Positions 50,628 to 58,642 of a stretch of DNA of 64,000 nt are shown here, piece after piece. The notes under the pieces are model-generated. The model saw only the letters and a program-made list of their open reading frames with translations, did not search any database and had not been told where the DNA came from. Position 1 is the first letter of the stretch. The number at the start of each line of letters is the position of its first letter. Source of the stretch: Xenorhabdus beddingii (GTDB lineage: Bacteria > Pseudomonadota > Gammaproteobacteria > Enterobacterales > Enterobacteriaceae). Both the position numbers and the translations under genes were made by a program. The stretch lies in assembly GCF_002127545.1 (NCBI RefSeq), contig NZ_MUBK01000005.1:78924-142923 (forward strand), given 5' to 3'.

Positions 50628-51449
50628 ATGGAAAATCGTAAAATTACCTTTATTGGCGCGGGAAATATGGCTCATGCCATTATCGCCGGATTGGTCAGAA
50701 AAGGTTATCCTGCGGAACGGATCACGGTCTGCTCTCCCAACACAATCCGCCGTGATGTGCTGGCAAAAGAGTATGGCATTAATAGCCAAAGCGATAATAT
50801 TCGTCACGCACAGGAAGCCGATGTCATTGTGTTGGCGGTTAAACCGCAAATGATGGCTGAAGTGTGTGAGCCATTACGCTCACAGGTGGATTTCAGCCAG
50901 AAACTGGTTCTTTCCATTGCGGCCGGTATTCCGATTGCCCGGTTTTACGCACTGTTGCAGGATAATCTCAATATTATCCGCATAATGCCCAATACCCCTT
51001 CTCTGGTCGGGCAAGGGATCAGTGGGCTGTTTGCGCCTGAACCGGTTTCTCACGCTGATCGCGGATTTGCGGCATCGCTGATGAGCAGCGTCGGTAAAGT
51101 CTGCTGGGTTGATGATGAAAACGGCATTAACCATATTATCGCCGTTGCAGGCAGTGCCCCGGCCTACTTCTTCCTGTTTATGGAGTCCATGCAGCAAGAA
51201 GCAGAACGTCTGGGATTCGACAGCGAAACAGCCAGGGAACTTGTCCTGCAAGCCACTTTGGGTTCAGCTAAACTTGCTGAAACGCAAAAAGATCTTCCTT
51301 TTGCTATCCTGCGCGAGCAGGTAACATCTAAAGGTGGTACAACGGCGGAAGCATTGCGCATTTTTTATGAAGGCAACCTGCCTGAAATTGTGTCCCGTGC
51401 TATGCAAGGAGCAATCCACCGAGCGCAGGAAATGGAAAAATTATTTTAA
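50628..51449 (+). CDS. proC: Pyrroline-5-carboxylate reductase
   Basis: ProC (273 aa) makes proline from pyrroline-5-carboxylate with NADPH, completing the pathway begun by ProB and ProA. The Rossmann motif is IGAGNMAHAIIAGLV; ALLQDNLNIIRIMPNTPSLV and the C-terminal REQVTSKGGTTAEALRIF signature are clear. It sits between yggS and yggT; E. coli has proC elsewhere, whereas Yersinia-like genomes share this order. A TAATTCAATT-type duplication follows the stop. Confidence 0.97.
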   Translation: MENRKITFIGAGNMAHAIIAGLVRKGYPAERITVCSPNTIRRDVLAKEYGINSQSDNIRHAQEADVIVLAVKPQMMAEVCEPLRSQVDFSQKLVLSIAAGIPIARFYALLQDNLNIIRIMPNTPSLVGQGISGLFAPEPVSHADRGFAASLMSSVGKVCWVDDENGINHIIAVAGSAPAYFFLFMESMQQEAERLGFDSETARELVLQATLGSAKLAETQKDLPFAILREQVTSKGGTTAEALRIFYEGNLPEIVSRAMQGAIHRAQEMEKLF

Positions 51450-51481
51450 TTCAATTGGTCTAATTCAATCAGGGCTGCTAC

Positions 51482-52045
51482 ATGCAATTCTTAAACTTCA
51501 TCTTTTTTACGGTTCTGGATTTATATATTGCCGTTTTACTGCTACGCGTTTGGATGCAGTGGGTGCGTTGTGATTTTTATAATCCATTCTCACAATTTAT
51601 CGTTAAAATCACGCAACCTGTGATACGCCCATTACGCAGAGTTATCCCCGCTATTGGCCCCGTCGATACGGCATCTGTTCTGCTCGCTTACCTGCTGGTA
51701 TTGGTCAAATTAGAATTACCTGTATGGCTATCAACCGGGCAATTTTTAATCCCTTTCAGCTTGCTACTCCCGATTGGGATCATTGAATTGCTGACGGCGG
51801 CCGGAAAACTGGTATTCTGGCTGGTGATCGCCCGTGCTTTATTGAGTTGGGTCAGTCAAGGCCGCAATCCCGTTGACTATGTCCTGATTCAATTAACCGA
51901 ACCATTAATGGCACCCATCCGCCGTATTCTCCCTTCCATGGGCGGTCTTGATTTCTCCGCCATGATTGTGATCCTTATCCTTTACGCACTGAACGCCCTG
52001 CGTAGTGACGTCATGGGCTGGCTGGTTTCAATGTTCACAATGTAA
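51482..52045 (+). CDS. yggT: YggT-family membrane protein
   Basis: This 187-aa inner-membrane protein is built of two YGGT repeats, each a membrane segment followed by a conserved amphipathic stretch: NPFSQFIVKITQPVIRPLRR in the first half and NPVDYVLIQLTEPLMAPIRR in the second. The function is uncertain; osmotic-shock tolerance and division-related roles are reported for relatives. It is part of the proC-yggT-rdgB-hemW run. yggU, present in E. coli between yggT and rdgB, is missing here. Confidence 0.93.
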   Translation: MQFLNFIFFTVLDLYIAVLLLRVWMQWVRCDFYNPFSQFIVKITQPVIRPLRRVIPAIGPVDTASVLLAYLLVLVKLELPVWLSTGQFLIPFSLLLPIGIIELLTAAGKLVFWLVIARALLSWVSQGRNPVDYVLIQLTEPLMAPIRRILPSMGGLDFSAMIVILILYALNALRSDVMGWLVSMFTM

Positions 52046-52104
52046 TGAACTACATGAATTAATTGAAGATATCGGTTAATTGAATACACAGGTTAATTAA
52101 ATAA

Positions 52105-52704
52105 ATGGCAATGCAAAAAGTTGTTCTCGCGACGGGAAACTCTGGCAAAGTACGTGAACTGGCTGATTTATTGGCCGATTTTGGCTTAGATATCGTGGCT
52201 CAAACCGAGTTGGGTGTTGATTCCGCCGATGAAACGGGTCTCACTTTTATCGAAAACGCCATCATCAAGGCCCGTCATGCAGCCGCAGTCACCGGATTAC
52301 CTGCCATTGCAGATGATTCAGGGCTGTCCGTTGATGCACTGGGGGGAGCACCCGGCATTTATTCCGCCCGCTATGCAGGCAGTGATGCCTCCGATCGGGA
52401 CAATCTGGAAAAACTGTTGGAAGCCATGCGCGATGTTCCTGATGAACAACGTCAGGCGCAATTCAACTGTGTTCTGGTCTACTTACGTCATGCCGAAGAT
52501 CCTACCCCGCTGGTATTTCACGGTCGCTGGTCAGGCTTCATCACTCATGAACCGGCCGGAGAAGGCGGTTTCGGTTATGACCCTGTTTTTTATGCACCAG
52601 AGTTCGGCTGTAGCGCTGCCCAACTGAGCCGCGAACAAAAACAGGCGGTTTCACACCGGGGAAAAGCGTTAAAAATGTTGCTGGAAGCCATGCGTAATGC
52701 TTAA
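52105..52704 (+). CDS. rdgB: dITP/XTP pyrophosphatase RdgB
   Basis: RdgB (199 aa) hydrolyses dITP, dXTP and ITP to keep deaminated purines out of DNA. The family motif [18 protein letters not shown] lies at the start, then [19 protein letters not shown] and [12 protein letters not shown]. An ATG two codons later (52111) is equally possible. The 3' end overlaps hemW by 8 bases. Confidence 0.96.
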   Translation: MAMQKVVLATGNSGKVRELADLLADFGLDIVAQTELGVDSADETGLTFIENAIIKARHAAAVTGLPAIADDSGLSVDALGGAPGIYSARYAGSDASDRDNLEKLLEAMRDVPDEQRQAQFNCVLVYLRHAEDPTPLVFHGRWSGFITHEPAGEGGFGYDPVFYAPEFGCSAAQLSREQKQAVSHRGKALKMLLEAMRNA

Positions 52705-53827
52705 GTTTCCACCTCTGAGTCTTTATATTCATATTCCTTGGTGTGTGCAAAAGTGCCCTTACTGTGATTTCAATTCACATGCCTTAAAGGGAGATGTGCC
52801 ACATCAGGAGTATGTTGATCACCTGTTGGCGGATCTGCGCGCTGATCTGCCAATGATTGGCGATCGTGAGGTATCAACGATTTTTATTGGTGGAGGCACG
52901 CCGAGCCTGTTAAGCGCCGAAGGGATGCAGCGACTGCTTGATGGGGTCAGGGCTTCACTGCCGCTCTCTCCACACGCAGAGATTACCATGGAGGCCAATC
53001 CGGGAACCGTGGAAGCCGAACGCTTCAGCGCCTACCAACAGGCGGGGATCAATCGCATTTCCATCGGCGTACAAAGTTTCGGCTCGGATAAACTCATCCG
53101 TTTAGGGCGTATTCACGGCCCGGAAGAGGCCAAACGAGCGGCAAAATTGGCGGATGGTCTTGGATTACGCAGCTTCAATCTGGATTTGATGCATGGCTTG
53201 CCCAACCAGACACTCAATGAAGCACTGAATGATTTGCGTCAGGCCATTGAGCTATCTCCGCCACATCTGTCTTGGTATCAACTGACGATTGAACCCAATA
53301 CCGCTTTCGGCTCCCGGCCTCCGGTTTTACCGGATGATGATGCGTTATGGGATATTTTTTCTCAAGGCCATCAATTACTGACGGAAGCGGGTTATCAACA
53401 ATATGAAACATCGGCGTATGCCAAACCGGGGTATCAGTGCCAACATAACCTCAATTACTGGCGTTTTGGTGATTACTTGGGGATTGGCTGCGGTGCACAC
53501 GGTAAAATTTCATTTGCAGATGGCCGTATCCTTCGCACCGTGAAAACCAAACATCCACGCGGTTATATGCAGGGGCGTTATTTGGATCAACAACATCAGG
53601 TGGATAATGAAGATCGTCCATTTGAGTTTTTCATGAACCGTTTTCGCCTGCTGGAATCGATGCCACGTCAGGATTTCAGTGATTTTACCGGATTACCAGA
53701 AAGAGCCATTCGTCCACACATTGACGAAGCACTGGCTAAAGGCTATATCACTGAAAACGATACCCACTGGCAAATCACTAAACACGGAAAATTATTCCTG
53801 AATTCCTTATTGGAACTGTTTCTGTAA
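52697..53827 (+). CDS. hemW: Heme chaperone HemW (radical SAM)
   Basis: HemW (376 aa) is a radical-SAM-family protein related to HemN; E. coli and Lactococcus homologues bind and transfer heme. The [4Fe-4S] motif is [10 protein letters not shown] (CxxxCxxC), followed by [24 protein letters not shown] and [32 protein letters not shown] is the HemN-type C-terminal mark. It is coupled to rdgB by overlap. A three-copy 16-bp tandem repeat begins at its stop codon. Confidence 0.95.
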   Translation: MLKFPPLSLYIHIPWCVQKCPYCDFNSHALKGDVPHQEYVDHLLADLRADLPMIGDREVSTIFIGGGTPSLLSAEGMQRLLDGVRASLPLSPHAEITMEANPGTVEAERFSAYQQAGINRISIGVQSFGSDKLIRLGRIHGPEEAKRAAKLADGLGLRSFNLDLMHGLPNQTLNEALNDLRQAIELSPPHLSWYQLTIEPNTAFGSRPPVLPDDDALWDIFSQGHQLLTEAGYQQYETSAYAKPGYQCQHNLNYWRFGDYLGIGCGAHGKISFADGRILRTVKTKHPRGYMQGRYLDQQHQVDNEDRPFEFFMNRFRLLESMPRQDFSDFTGLPERAIRPHIDEALAKGYITENDTHWQITKHGKLFLNSLLELFL

Positions 53828-53873
53828 AAGCGATTCGTCTAAAAAGTGATTCGTCTAAAAAGCAATTCATCTA
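53826..53873. repeat. 16-bp tandem repeat (3 copies) at the hemW stop
   Basis: Copies AAAAGCGATTCGTCTA, AAAAGTGATTCGTCTA and AAAAGCAATTCATCTA run head to tail. The first includes the last two bases of the hemW stop codon. Confidence 0.9.
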
Positions 53874-53880
53874 AAAAAAC

Positions 53881-53912
53881 AAACTGCACCTGAAAATCAG
53901 CAGGTGCAGTTT
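53881..53912. terminator. Bidirectional terminator between hemW and the leuD-like gene
   Basis: AAACTGCACCTG (53881-53892) and CAGGTGCAGTTT (53901-53912) form a perfect 12-bp stem with an 8-nt loop. T-rich tracts follow on both strands, the better one (GTTTTTTT) on the minus strand. Confidence 0.88.
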
Positions 53913-53919
53913 GTTTATC

Positions 53920-54471
53920 TTATTTAATTCTGCCGGTCGCACGAGCGTAAGAAAACAGCCCTCCGGCAGAGACGATATTGGCGAGTTCACCAATCGGATC
54001 AGTTTGATATTTTTCACCCTTTTTCAGCAGAATGACGGTCTGGTTTTCAACATCAATCTCAATACTGTCTCCCGTGGCTAATTTGTCACACAGGCGCTCT
54101 TGGGCTGCCACAGGCAATAACTGCCCGGTTGATACACAATTACGAAAGAATATCCGGGCATAAGATTGGGCAAGGACGACTTTCACACCTGAAGCACCCA
54201 ACGCAGCAACCGCATGTTCACGCGAAGACCCACAACCAAAATTCTGCCCTGCCACAATAATCGGGTATTTCGCTTTTCCCTTGCTCTCATCAATGAAAGG
54301 CAATGACCCTTCCGGCAATCCGCACATTGCCAATGAAGCCAGTTGTGCATACCCTTCAGGAGTGGAAGGATTAACCTTGAGATATTCGGCTGAGAGGATC
54401 TGGTCAGTATCAATATTATCGGTCAAGACATAAACCTCCCCCCGAATGATATGCTCCTTTAACTCACTCAT
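53920..54471 (-). CDS. Isopropylmalate isomerase-type small subunit (LeuD2/HacB-like)
   Basis: This 183-aa swivel-domain subunit of an aconitase-superfamily hydro-lyase has the signatures DNIDTDQILSAEYL, IVAGQNFGCGSSREHA and FFRNCVSTGQLLP. It is shorter than the standard enterobacterial LeuD (about 200 aa) and looks like the LeuD2/homoaconitase/dimethylmalate dehydratase group. It overlaps the large-subunit gene by 4 bases (ATGA). No leuA or leuB is adjacent, so a role outside leucine synthesis is likely. Confidence 0.85.
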   Translation of the reverse strand: MSELKEHIIRGEVYVLTDNIDTDQILSAEYLKVNPSTPEGYAQLASLAMCGLPEGSLPFIDESKGKAKYPIIVAGQNFGCGSSREHAVAALGASGVKVVLAQSYARIFFRNCVSTGQLLPVAAQERLCDKLATGDSIEIDVENQTVILLKKGEKYQTDPIGELANIVSAGGLFSYARATGRIK

Positions 54472-55766
54472 AAAAACTCCTCAGGATTTGTAATATGGCC
54501 GGTAATCGCTGCCGCAGCAACAGAATAAGGGGAAGCGAGATAAATATTGGCGCGTTTATGCCCCATTCTGCCGACAAAATTTCGGTTAGTCGTGGATATC
54601 ACGGAGATGGGATCATTGACGCGCCCGAAAGTATCCGGCGGGCCACCACAGCAGGCTGCACATCCCGATTCTGAGGAAAGTTTGACTCCCGCATCACTTA
54701 AAATCTGATAGACAGAAACCCCGTCAATTTGGGTCGTGATCGTTTTATGGAAAACTTCTTTGGTTGCAGGGACTGCGTAAGTCGGGATCGTCACTTTATG
54801 CCCTTTGATGATACGGGCTGCCGCAACAAAATCCTCCAATTTACCGCCGGTGCAAGAGCCAATATACGCCTGAGAAATGGCAACATTAGCCACCTGTTCA
54901 ATGGAAACCACATTATCCGGAGAATGCGGTTTCGCAATCTTTGGCTGCATCGTGGAAACATCAATATTTAATACCCGGCTATACTGCGCATCTTCATCAG
55001 GATAGACAACCTCAAAAGGGAGACAATTGCGTTCTGCCAAATAATCCAGCGTCGCCTGATTGGGCACCATAATGCCATTTTTCGCCCCGCACTCAACGAC
55101 CATATTACAAATCGTCATACGCTCTTCTACCGATAACTCATCAATGACATTACCGCCAAACTCTATGGCCTGATAAGTCGCGCCATCAACGGTTAATTCG
55201 GACAATACAGATAAAATCATGTCCTTAGCCAAAACATGGGCTGGCTTGTTTCCGGTAAAATTGACGCGGATCGTCGTTGGAACCTTGAGGGGAATTTCCC
55301 CCGTGCCTAATGCATAAGCCGCATCAGTAATACCCAACCCAATCGCGAATGCGCCAAAAGCACCGGCAGTGACGGTGTGGGAATCCGTGCCCAATAACAC
55401 TTCACCGGGACGGGTATGTCCACCTTCCGCAAGCCCGATATGACAAACGCCCTTATAGTCGGGCGTTCCAACATCGTAAAAATATTTTATGTTCTGTTCA
55501 GCAGCAAATTCGCGCATGACACGAATGTTCTGATTGGCTTGTGGGTCTGCCGAATAGACAAAATGGTCTGGGATCAGAATAAACCGTTCGGGATCCCATA
55601 TCCGTGCATCCTGACCGAACTCTTTTTTAAATACACTGGCGACACCGGGCGTACAGGGATCGTGAGACATTAGAATATCCACTTTCGCCCAAACCACTTC
55701 ACCTGGAGTGACTTGTTCACGCCCACTTGCCCGTGCAAGAATTTTTTGTGTGATAGTTTGGCTCAT
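54468..55766 (-). CDS. Isopropylmalate isomerase-type large subunit (LeuC2-like)
   Basis: This 432-aa aconitase-fold large subunit has the [4Fe-4S] cysteines in AYIGSCTGGKLED and SESGCAACCGG, and MSHDPCTPGVASVF and LLGTDSHTVTAGAFGAFAIG upstream. The length (about 430, against about 466 for enterobacterial LeuC) and sequence type place it with the LeuC2 group that includes homoaconitases and 2,3-dimethylmalate dehydratase. It is divergent from a LysR-type regulator across 222 bases containing repeated TACGA/TCGTA half-sites. The substrate is unknown; supply of a branched dicarboxylate for secondary metabolism or a catabolic step is possible. Confidence 0.87.
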   Translation of the reverse strand: MSQTITQKILARASGREQVTPGEVVWAKVDILMSHDPCTPGVASVFKKEFGQDARIWDPERFILIPDHFVYSADPQANQNIRVMREFAAEQNIKYFYDVGTPDYKGVCHIGLAEGGHTRPGEVLLGTDSHTVTAGAFGAFAIGLGITDAAYALGTGEIPLKVPTTIRVNFTGNKPAHVLAKDMILSVLSELTVDGATYQAIEFGGNVIDELSVEERMTICNMVVECGAKNGIMVPNQATLDYLAERNCLPFEVVYPDEDAQYSRVLNIDVSTMQPKIAKPHSPDNVVSIEQVANVAISQAYIGSCTGGKLEDFVAAARIIKGHKVTIPTYAVPATKEVFHKTITTQIDGVSVYQILSDAGVKLSSESGCAACCGGPPDTFGRVNDPISVISTTNRNFVGRMGHKRANIYLASPYSVAAAAITGHITNPEEFL

Positions 55767-55823
55767 CTCACATTACCCCCGAAAGATTAAAACAGACTCA
55801 ATAGATTGCCATCCTAACAAGAT

Positions 55824-55859
55824 TACGACGCCTTATCGTAGGGAAATACGAGGGTATCG
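55824..55859. promoter_or_regulatory. Array of TACGA/TCGTA half-sites (candidate LysR-type operator)
   Basis: TACGA (55824-55828), TCGTA (55836-55840), TACGA (55847-55851) and TCGT (55856-55859) alternate in orientation with 7-, 6- and about 4-base spacers, between the divergent leuC-like and LysR-type genes. This fits multi-site binding by the adjacent regulator. Confidence 0.55.
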
Positions 55860-55988
55860 TTCACTGTTTCCGTGGTGAGACAGTCGTTCGCAAAATGGGA
55901 AAGAAACAACAAAGGAATATTCGCGTGTCCTCACCGGTTATATGGTATGTTGTTCGGCAATTCCCGGAGTCAATCATTAGGTTATTTC

Positions 55989-56906
55989 ATGAATAATATT
56001 GATAATCTTACCTCAATGGTCGTTTTTGCCCGCGTAGTAGAAACGTTGAGTTTTACCGAAGCCGCAAAATTGCTCAAGCTGTCCAAATCCTCTGTCAGCC
56101 GCGAGATTGCCCAGTTAGAAGTGAGATTGGGCACTCAGTTACTCAACCGTACCACGCGCAAAATTCAGGTGACAGAAGTCGGGATGAGCTATTACCAATA
56201 TTGCCACCGAATTCTTACCGAAGCCCAAAGCGCTGAACATTTTATCCGCCATTTTCATGAAGAACCGATGGGAAGTTTACGCCTGATTGCCCCGGTATCC
56301 TTTGGCAGTCAATGTATTGTCCCTGCCCTGAATAGCTTTATCGCCGGCAATATTCATATCAGCGTTGATCTGGAGTTGACCGACAGAACCGTTAATATGG
56401 AAGAAGATCAGTGCGATATTGCCATTGTCGTTGGGCGAGAAATGCCACACCATTCACTGACCAAGCCTCTGATTGATATTACATGGGGGCTTTACGCCAC
56501 ACCCGATTACTTACGTCAATTTTCATCCATAGAGAGACCGGAAGATCTCCCTCGTTACGATTACCTGCTCTTCCGTGGCCCGGCACATACTATCTCCCTC
56601 CCATTTCGCAAAGAGAGATACAAACTGGATATTGAAGTACGCAGCCGGTTTCGCATTAATAACAGCGTGGCATTAATGAGTTCTGCACTGGCGGGAGCGG
56701 GCATTGCCTATCTGCCGGATTATGTCACCCATGAGGCGGTGGCAGAAGGGAAATTAATCCGGCTCCTGCCAGAATGGAATATGGATATCTATCAAGCCTG
56801 GATACGGTTCAAATCAGAGAGCACGCTATCGTCACGTGTACAGCAGTTTGCAAACTCTTTGCAGAATAAACTGAAGCAAGATTTGGAAAACAGGAAGCAC
56901 ACGTAA
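55989..56906 (+). CDS. LysR-type transcriptional regulator next to leuCD-like genes
   Basis: This 305-aa regulator has its HTH at about residues 19-40 (FTEAAKLLKLSKSSVSREIA), then LGTQLLNRTTRKIQVTEVG and a periplasmic-binding-like effector domain. The open frame extends 39 codons upstream without similarity; the ATG at 55989 gives MNNIDNLTSMVVFARVVETL. It is divergent from the isopropylmalate-isomerase-type pair and is probably its regulator. Confidence 0.9.
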   Translation: MNNIDNLTSMVVFARVVETLSFTEAAKLLKLSKSSVSREIAQLEVRLGTQLLNRTTRKIQVTEVGMSYYQYCHRILTEAQSAEHFIRHFHEEPMGSLRLIAPVSFGSQCIVPALNSFIAGNIHISVDLELTDRTVNMEEDQCDIAIVVGREMPHHSLTKPLIDITWGLYATPDYLRQFSSIERPEDLPRYDYLLFRGPAHTISLPFRKERYKLDIEVRSRFRINNSVALMSSALAGAGIAYLPDYVTHEAVAEGKLIRLLPEWNMDIYQAWIRFKSESTLSSRVQQFANSLQNKLKQDLENRKHT

Positions 56907-56967
56907 ACGAAGAAGTGCATCGCGGGTGCTATTGTCCCGTACAAAATATAGCACCCGCAAAGAAGAG

Positions 56968-56999
56968 CAAAATATCAATAGTACAAAATATCAATAGTA
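56968..56999. repeat. Perfect 16-bp tandem duplication at the YrdC-domain gene stop
   Basis: CAAAATATCAATAGTA occurs twice back to back (56968-56983, 56984-56999). The stop codon of the YrdC-domain gene lies inside the second copy. Confidence 0.92.
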
Positions 57000-57770
57000 G
57001 TTGCCGTGGCGGTAATCCCAGGTCGTGAAAATGTCAGACATCATCGCCATGATCTTATTCACATCCAGCCCCTTGCGAATCAATACCGGACACGGAGTAA
57101 TATCGCGCTGACCCTTTTGCGACGGTACTAATTTACCACTGTCATCGACCATGGAAACCATCACACCCTGTTCATAACGGGTTTGATCCGTTTCATTTGG
57201 CTGGATAGATTTAACATAGTCATTAGCCGAAATAATCAGATCCGCCCGCTCTTCGATCCGCTCGCCGATACATTCAACCAACCCACGATTGCCTTTACCG
57301 GATGGGTTAGCTGAACTGGCAAAAGAAAACTTACCGTATTTCTCCCACAGCTCTTTCGCCAAAATTTCACCGGGTTTACCAAATTTAATCACAAAACAGC
57401 TCGTACCACGCTGATCCATCATCAATTCTTTGGAGCCATCATCAGGGATACGGGCTACCGCTTCTTCTTTCCAAGGCAGGATACAGCCCAACAATACATC
57501 TTCATCCCAATGTCTTTGATAAAGTTCTTCAATTTCCGCATTAATCTGGGCCAACTCTTTCAACTGCTCCAGAGATCCACACAAAACAACACCGGGTTTA
57601 TTGCGGTTACGCTGTTTAGCTTCGAATTTGCGCTCCAGACCTTGCGCATCGGATGTCATGATAATGTAGCCAACTTTGGTTGGGCAGACGATCATTCCTC
57701 CGTCATGAGAGAGGATCTCTACCGCTTCCTGCTGTAAGCCATTGTTCCATTGAATTTTTTTGTTGTTCAT
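56991..57770 (-). CDS. Sua5/YciO/YrdC-family protein
   Basis: This 259-aa protein has a YrdC-type nucleotide/carbamoyl-binding domain. Family features are IVCPTKVGYIIMT, where canonical members have PTxTxYGL, then KQRNRNKPGVVL, and FSFASSANPSGKGN (the SANPSG motif), followed by a C-terminal extension of about 70 residues. Threonylcarbamoyl-AMP synthesis for tRNA t6A is the best known role of the family, but the changed N-terminal motif makes that activity uncertain. A second, true TsaC gene would be expected elsewhere. It is 44 bases downstream of the PEBP gene on the same strand. Confidence 0.78.
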   Translation of the reverse strand: MNNKKIQWNNGLQQEAVEILSHDGGMIVCPTKVGYIIMTSDAQGLERKFEAKQRNRNKPGVVLCGSLEQLKELAQINAEIEELYQRHWDEDVLLGCILPWKEEAVARIPDDGSKELMMDQRGTSCFVIKFGKPGEILAKELWEKYGKFSFASSANPSGKGNRGLVECIGERIEERADLIISANDYVKSIQPNETDQTRYEQGVMVSMVDDSGKLVPSQKGQRDITPCPVLIRKGLDVNKIMAMMSDIFTTWDYRHGNYY

Positions 57771-57814
57771 ATTGATCCCCTTGATTAGAAACGGAAGAAT
57801 TATTAATCAATCAG

Positions 57815-58300
57815 TTAACGCTGGTAGTAACCGGTAATGGACGCTGTCGCCAGGGTATTGGCCTGGATCATAAAACGCGCAACCGCATTGGTTGTTTCCG
57901 CATCAACGCCCAGTTTTTCTACCGATAAGGCATGTACAGTGAAAATATAGCGATGCGCTTTATCTCCCACCGGAGGGCAAAAGCCACCGAAACCAAACAG
58001 ACCATAATCATTTCTGCTTTGGATTGTCCCCATTGGCAATTTGCTGCCATCGCTTTGCCCTGCATTTGCAGGTAAGGCTTGTGTTTCAATGGGGAGATCA
58101 AAAGCGACCCAGTGCCAAAAACCACTGCCTGTCGGGGCATCAGGATCATAGACTGTAATAGCAAAACTTTTGGTTCCGGCGGGTGCATCAGCCCAAGTCA
58201 GTTCGGGGGAACGGTTATCACCATTGCCACCAAATTCATTAAATTCATACTCTTTTTTCAAGAAGTCATTATTCTTAAATTCAGTTGAACTGATAATCAT
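57815..58300 (-). CDS. YbhB/YbcL-family Raf-kinase-inhibitor-like protein (PEBP)
   Basis: This 161-aa cytoplasmic PEBP-fold protein has the ligand-pocket motifs ITVYDPDAPTGSGFWHWVAF (about residues 47-66) and FGGFCPPVGDKAHRYIFTVHAL. Bacterial members have no settled function. No signal peptide is seen. It is first of a two-gene minus-strand unit with the YrdC-domain gene. Confidence 0.88.
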   Translation of the reverse strand: MIISSTEFKNNDFLKKEYEFNEFGGNGDNRSPELTWADAPAGTKSFAITVYDPDAPTGSGFWHWVAFDLPIETQALPANAGQSDGSKLPMGTIQSRNDYGLFGFGGFCPPVGDKAHRYIFTVHALSVEKLGVDAETTNAVARFMIQANTLATASITGYYQR

Positions 58301-58642
58301 GCCGATGTCCTCATTGAATGCTTTTGAAACATCCTAACGCAGTTTTTCCACGCTGCAAGAGCAGGTTATGGTTTTGATTGATTGTTTCAGTTTGGGAACA
58401 ATAAGTGAGTTGTGAAGCTATTTTAGCTTCATATATGTTTGTTCAATGATCAGCTTATGCAAAACTTCCATAAAAAAACAACCCGTTTCATTTTCAGTTA
58501 TTTTTTTCTTTTAAATTCATCATTATTCTTAAAAACACTTAATATTAAATCGTTAACTTAAAGAAAATATAAGGTAACTATAAATAATTAGCGTTAGACT
58601 ATTGCGGCTATCAATATGAACATGTCAGGAATAATATAAACA
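58301..58642. other. AT-rich intergenic region
   Basis: A 342-base gap between the divergent PEBP and MFS genes. It is AT-rich, especially from 58470 on, and no further feature is seen apart from the promoters it must contain. Confidence 0.5.
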
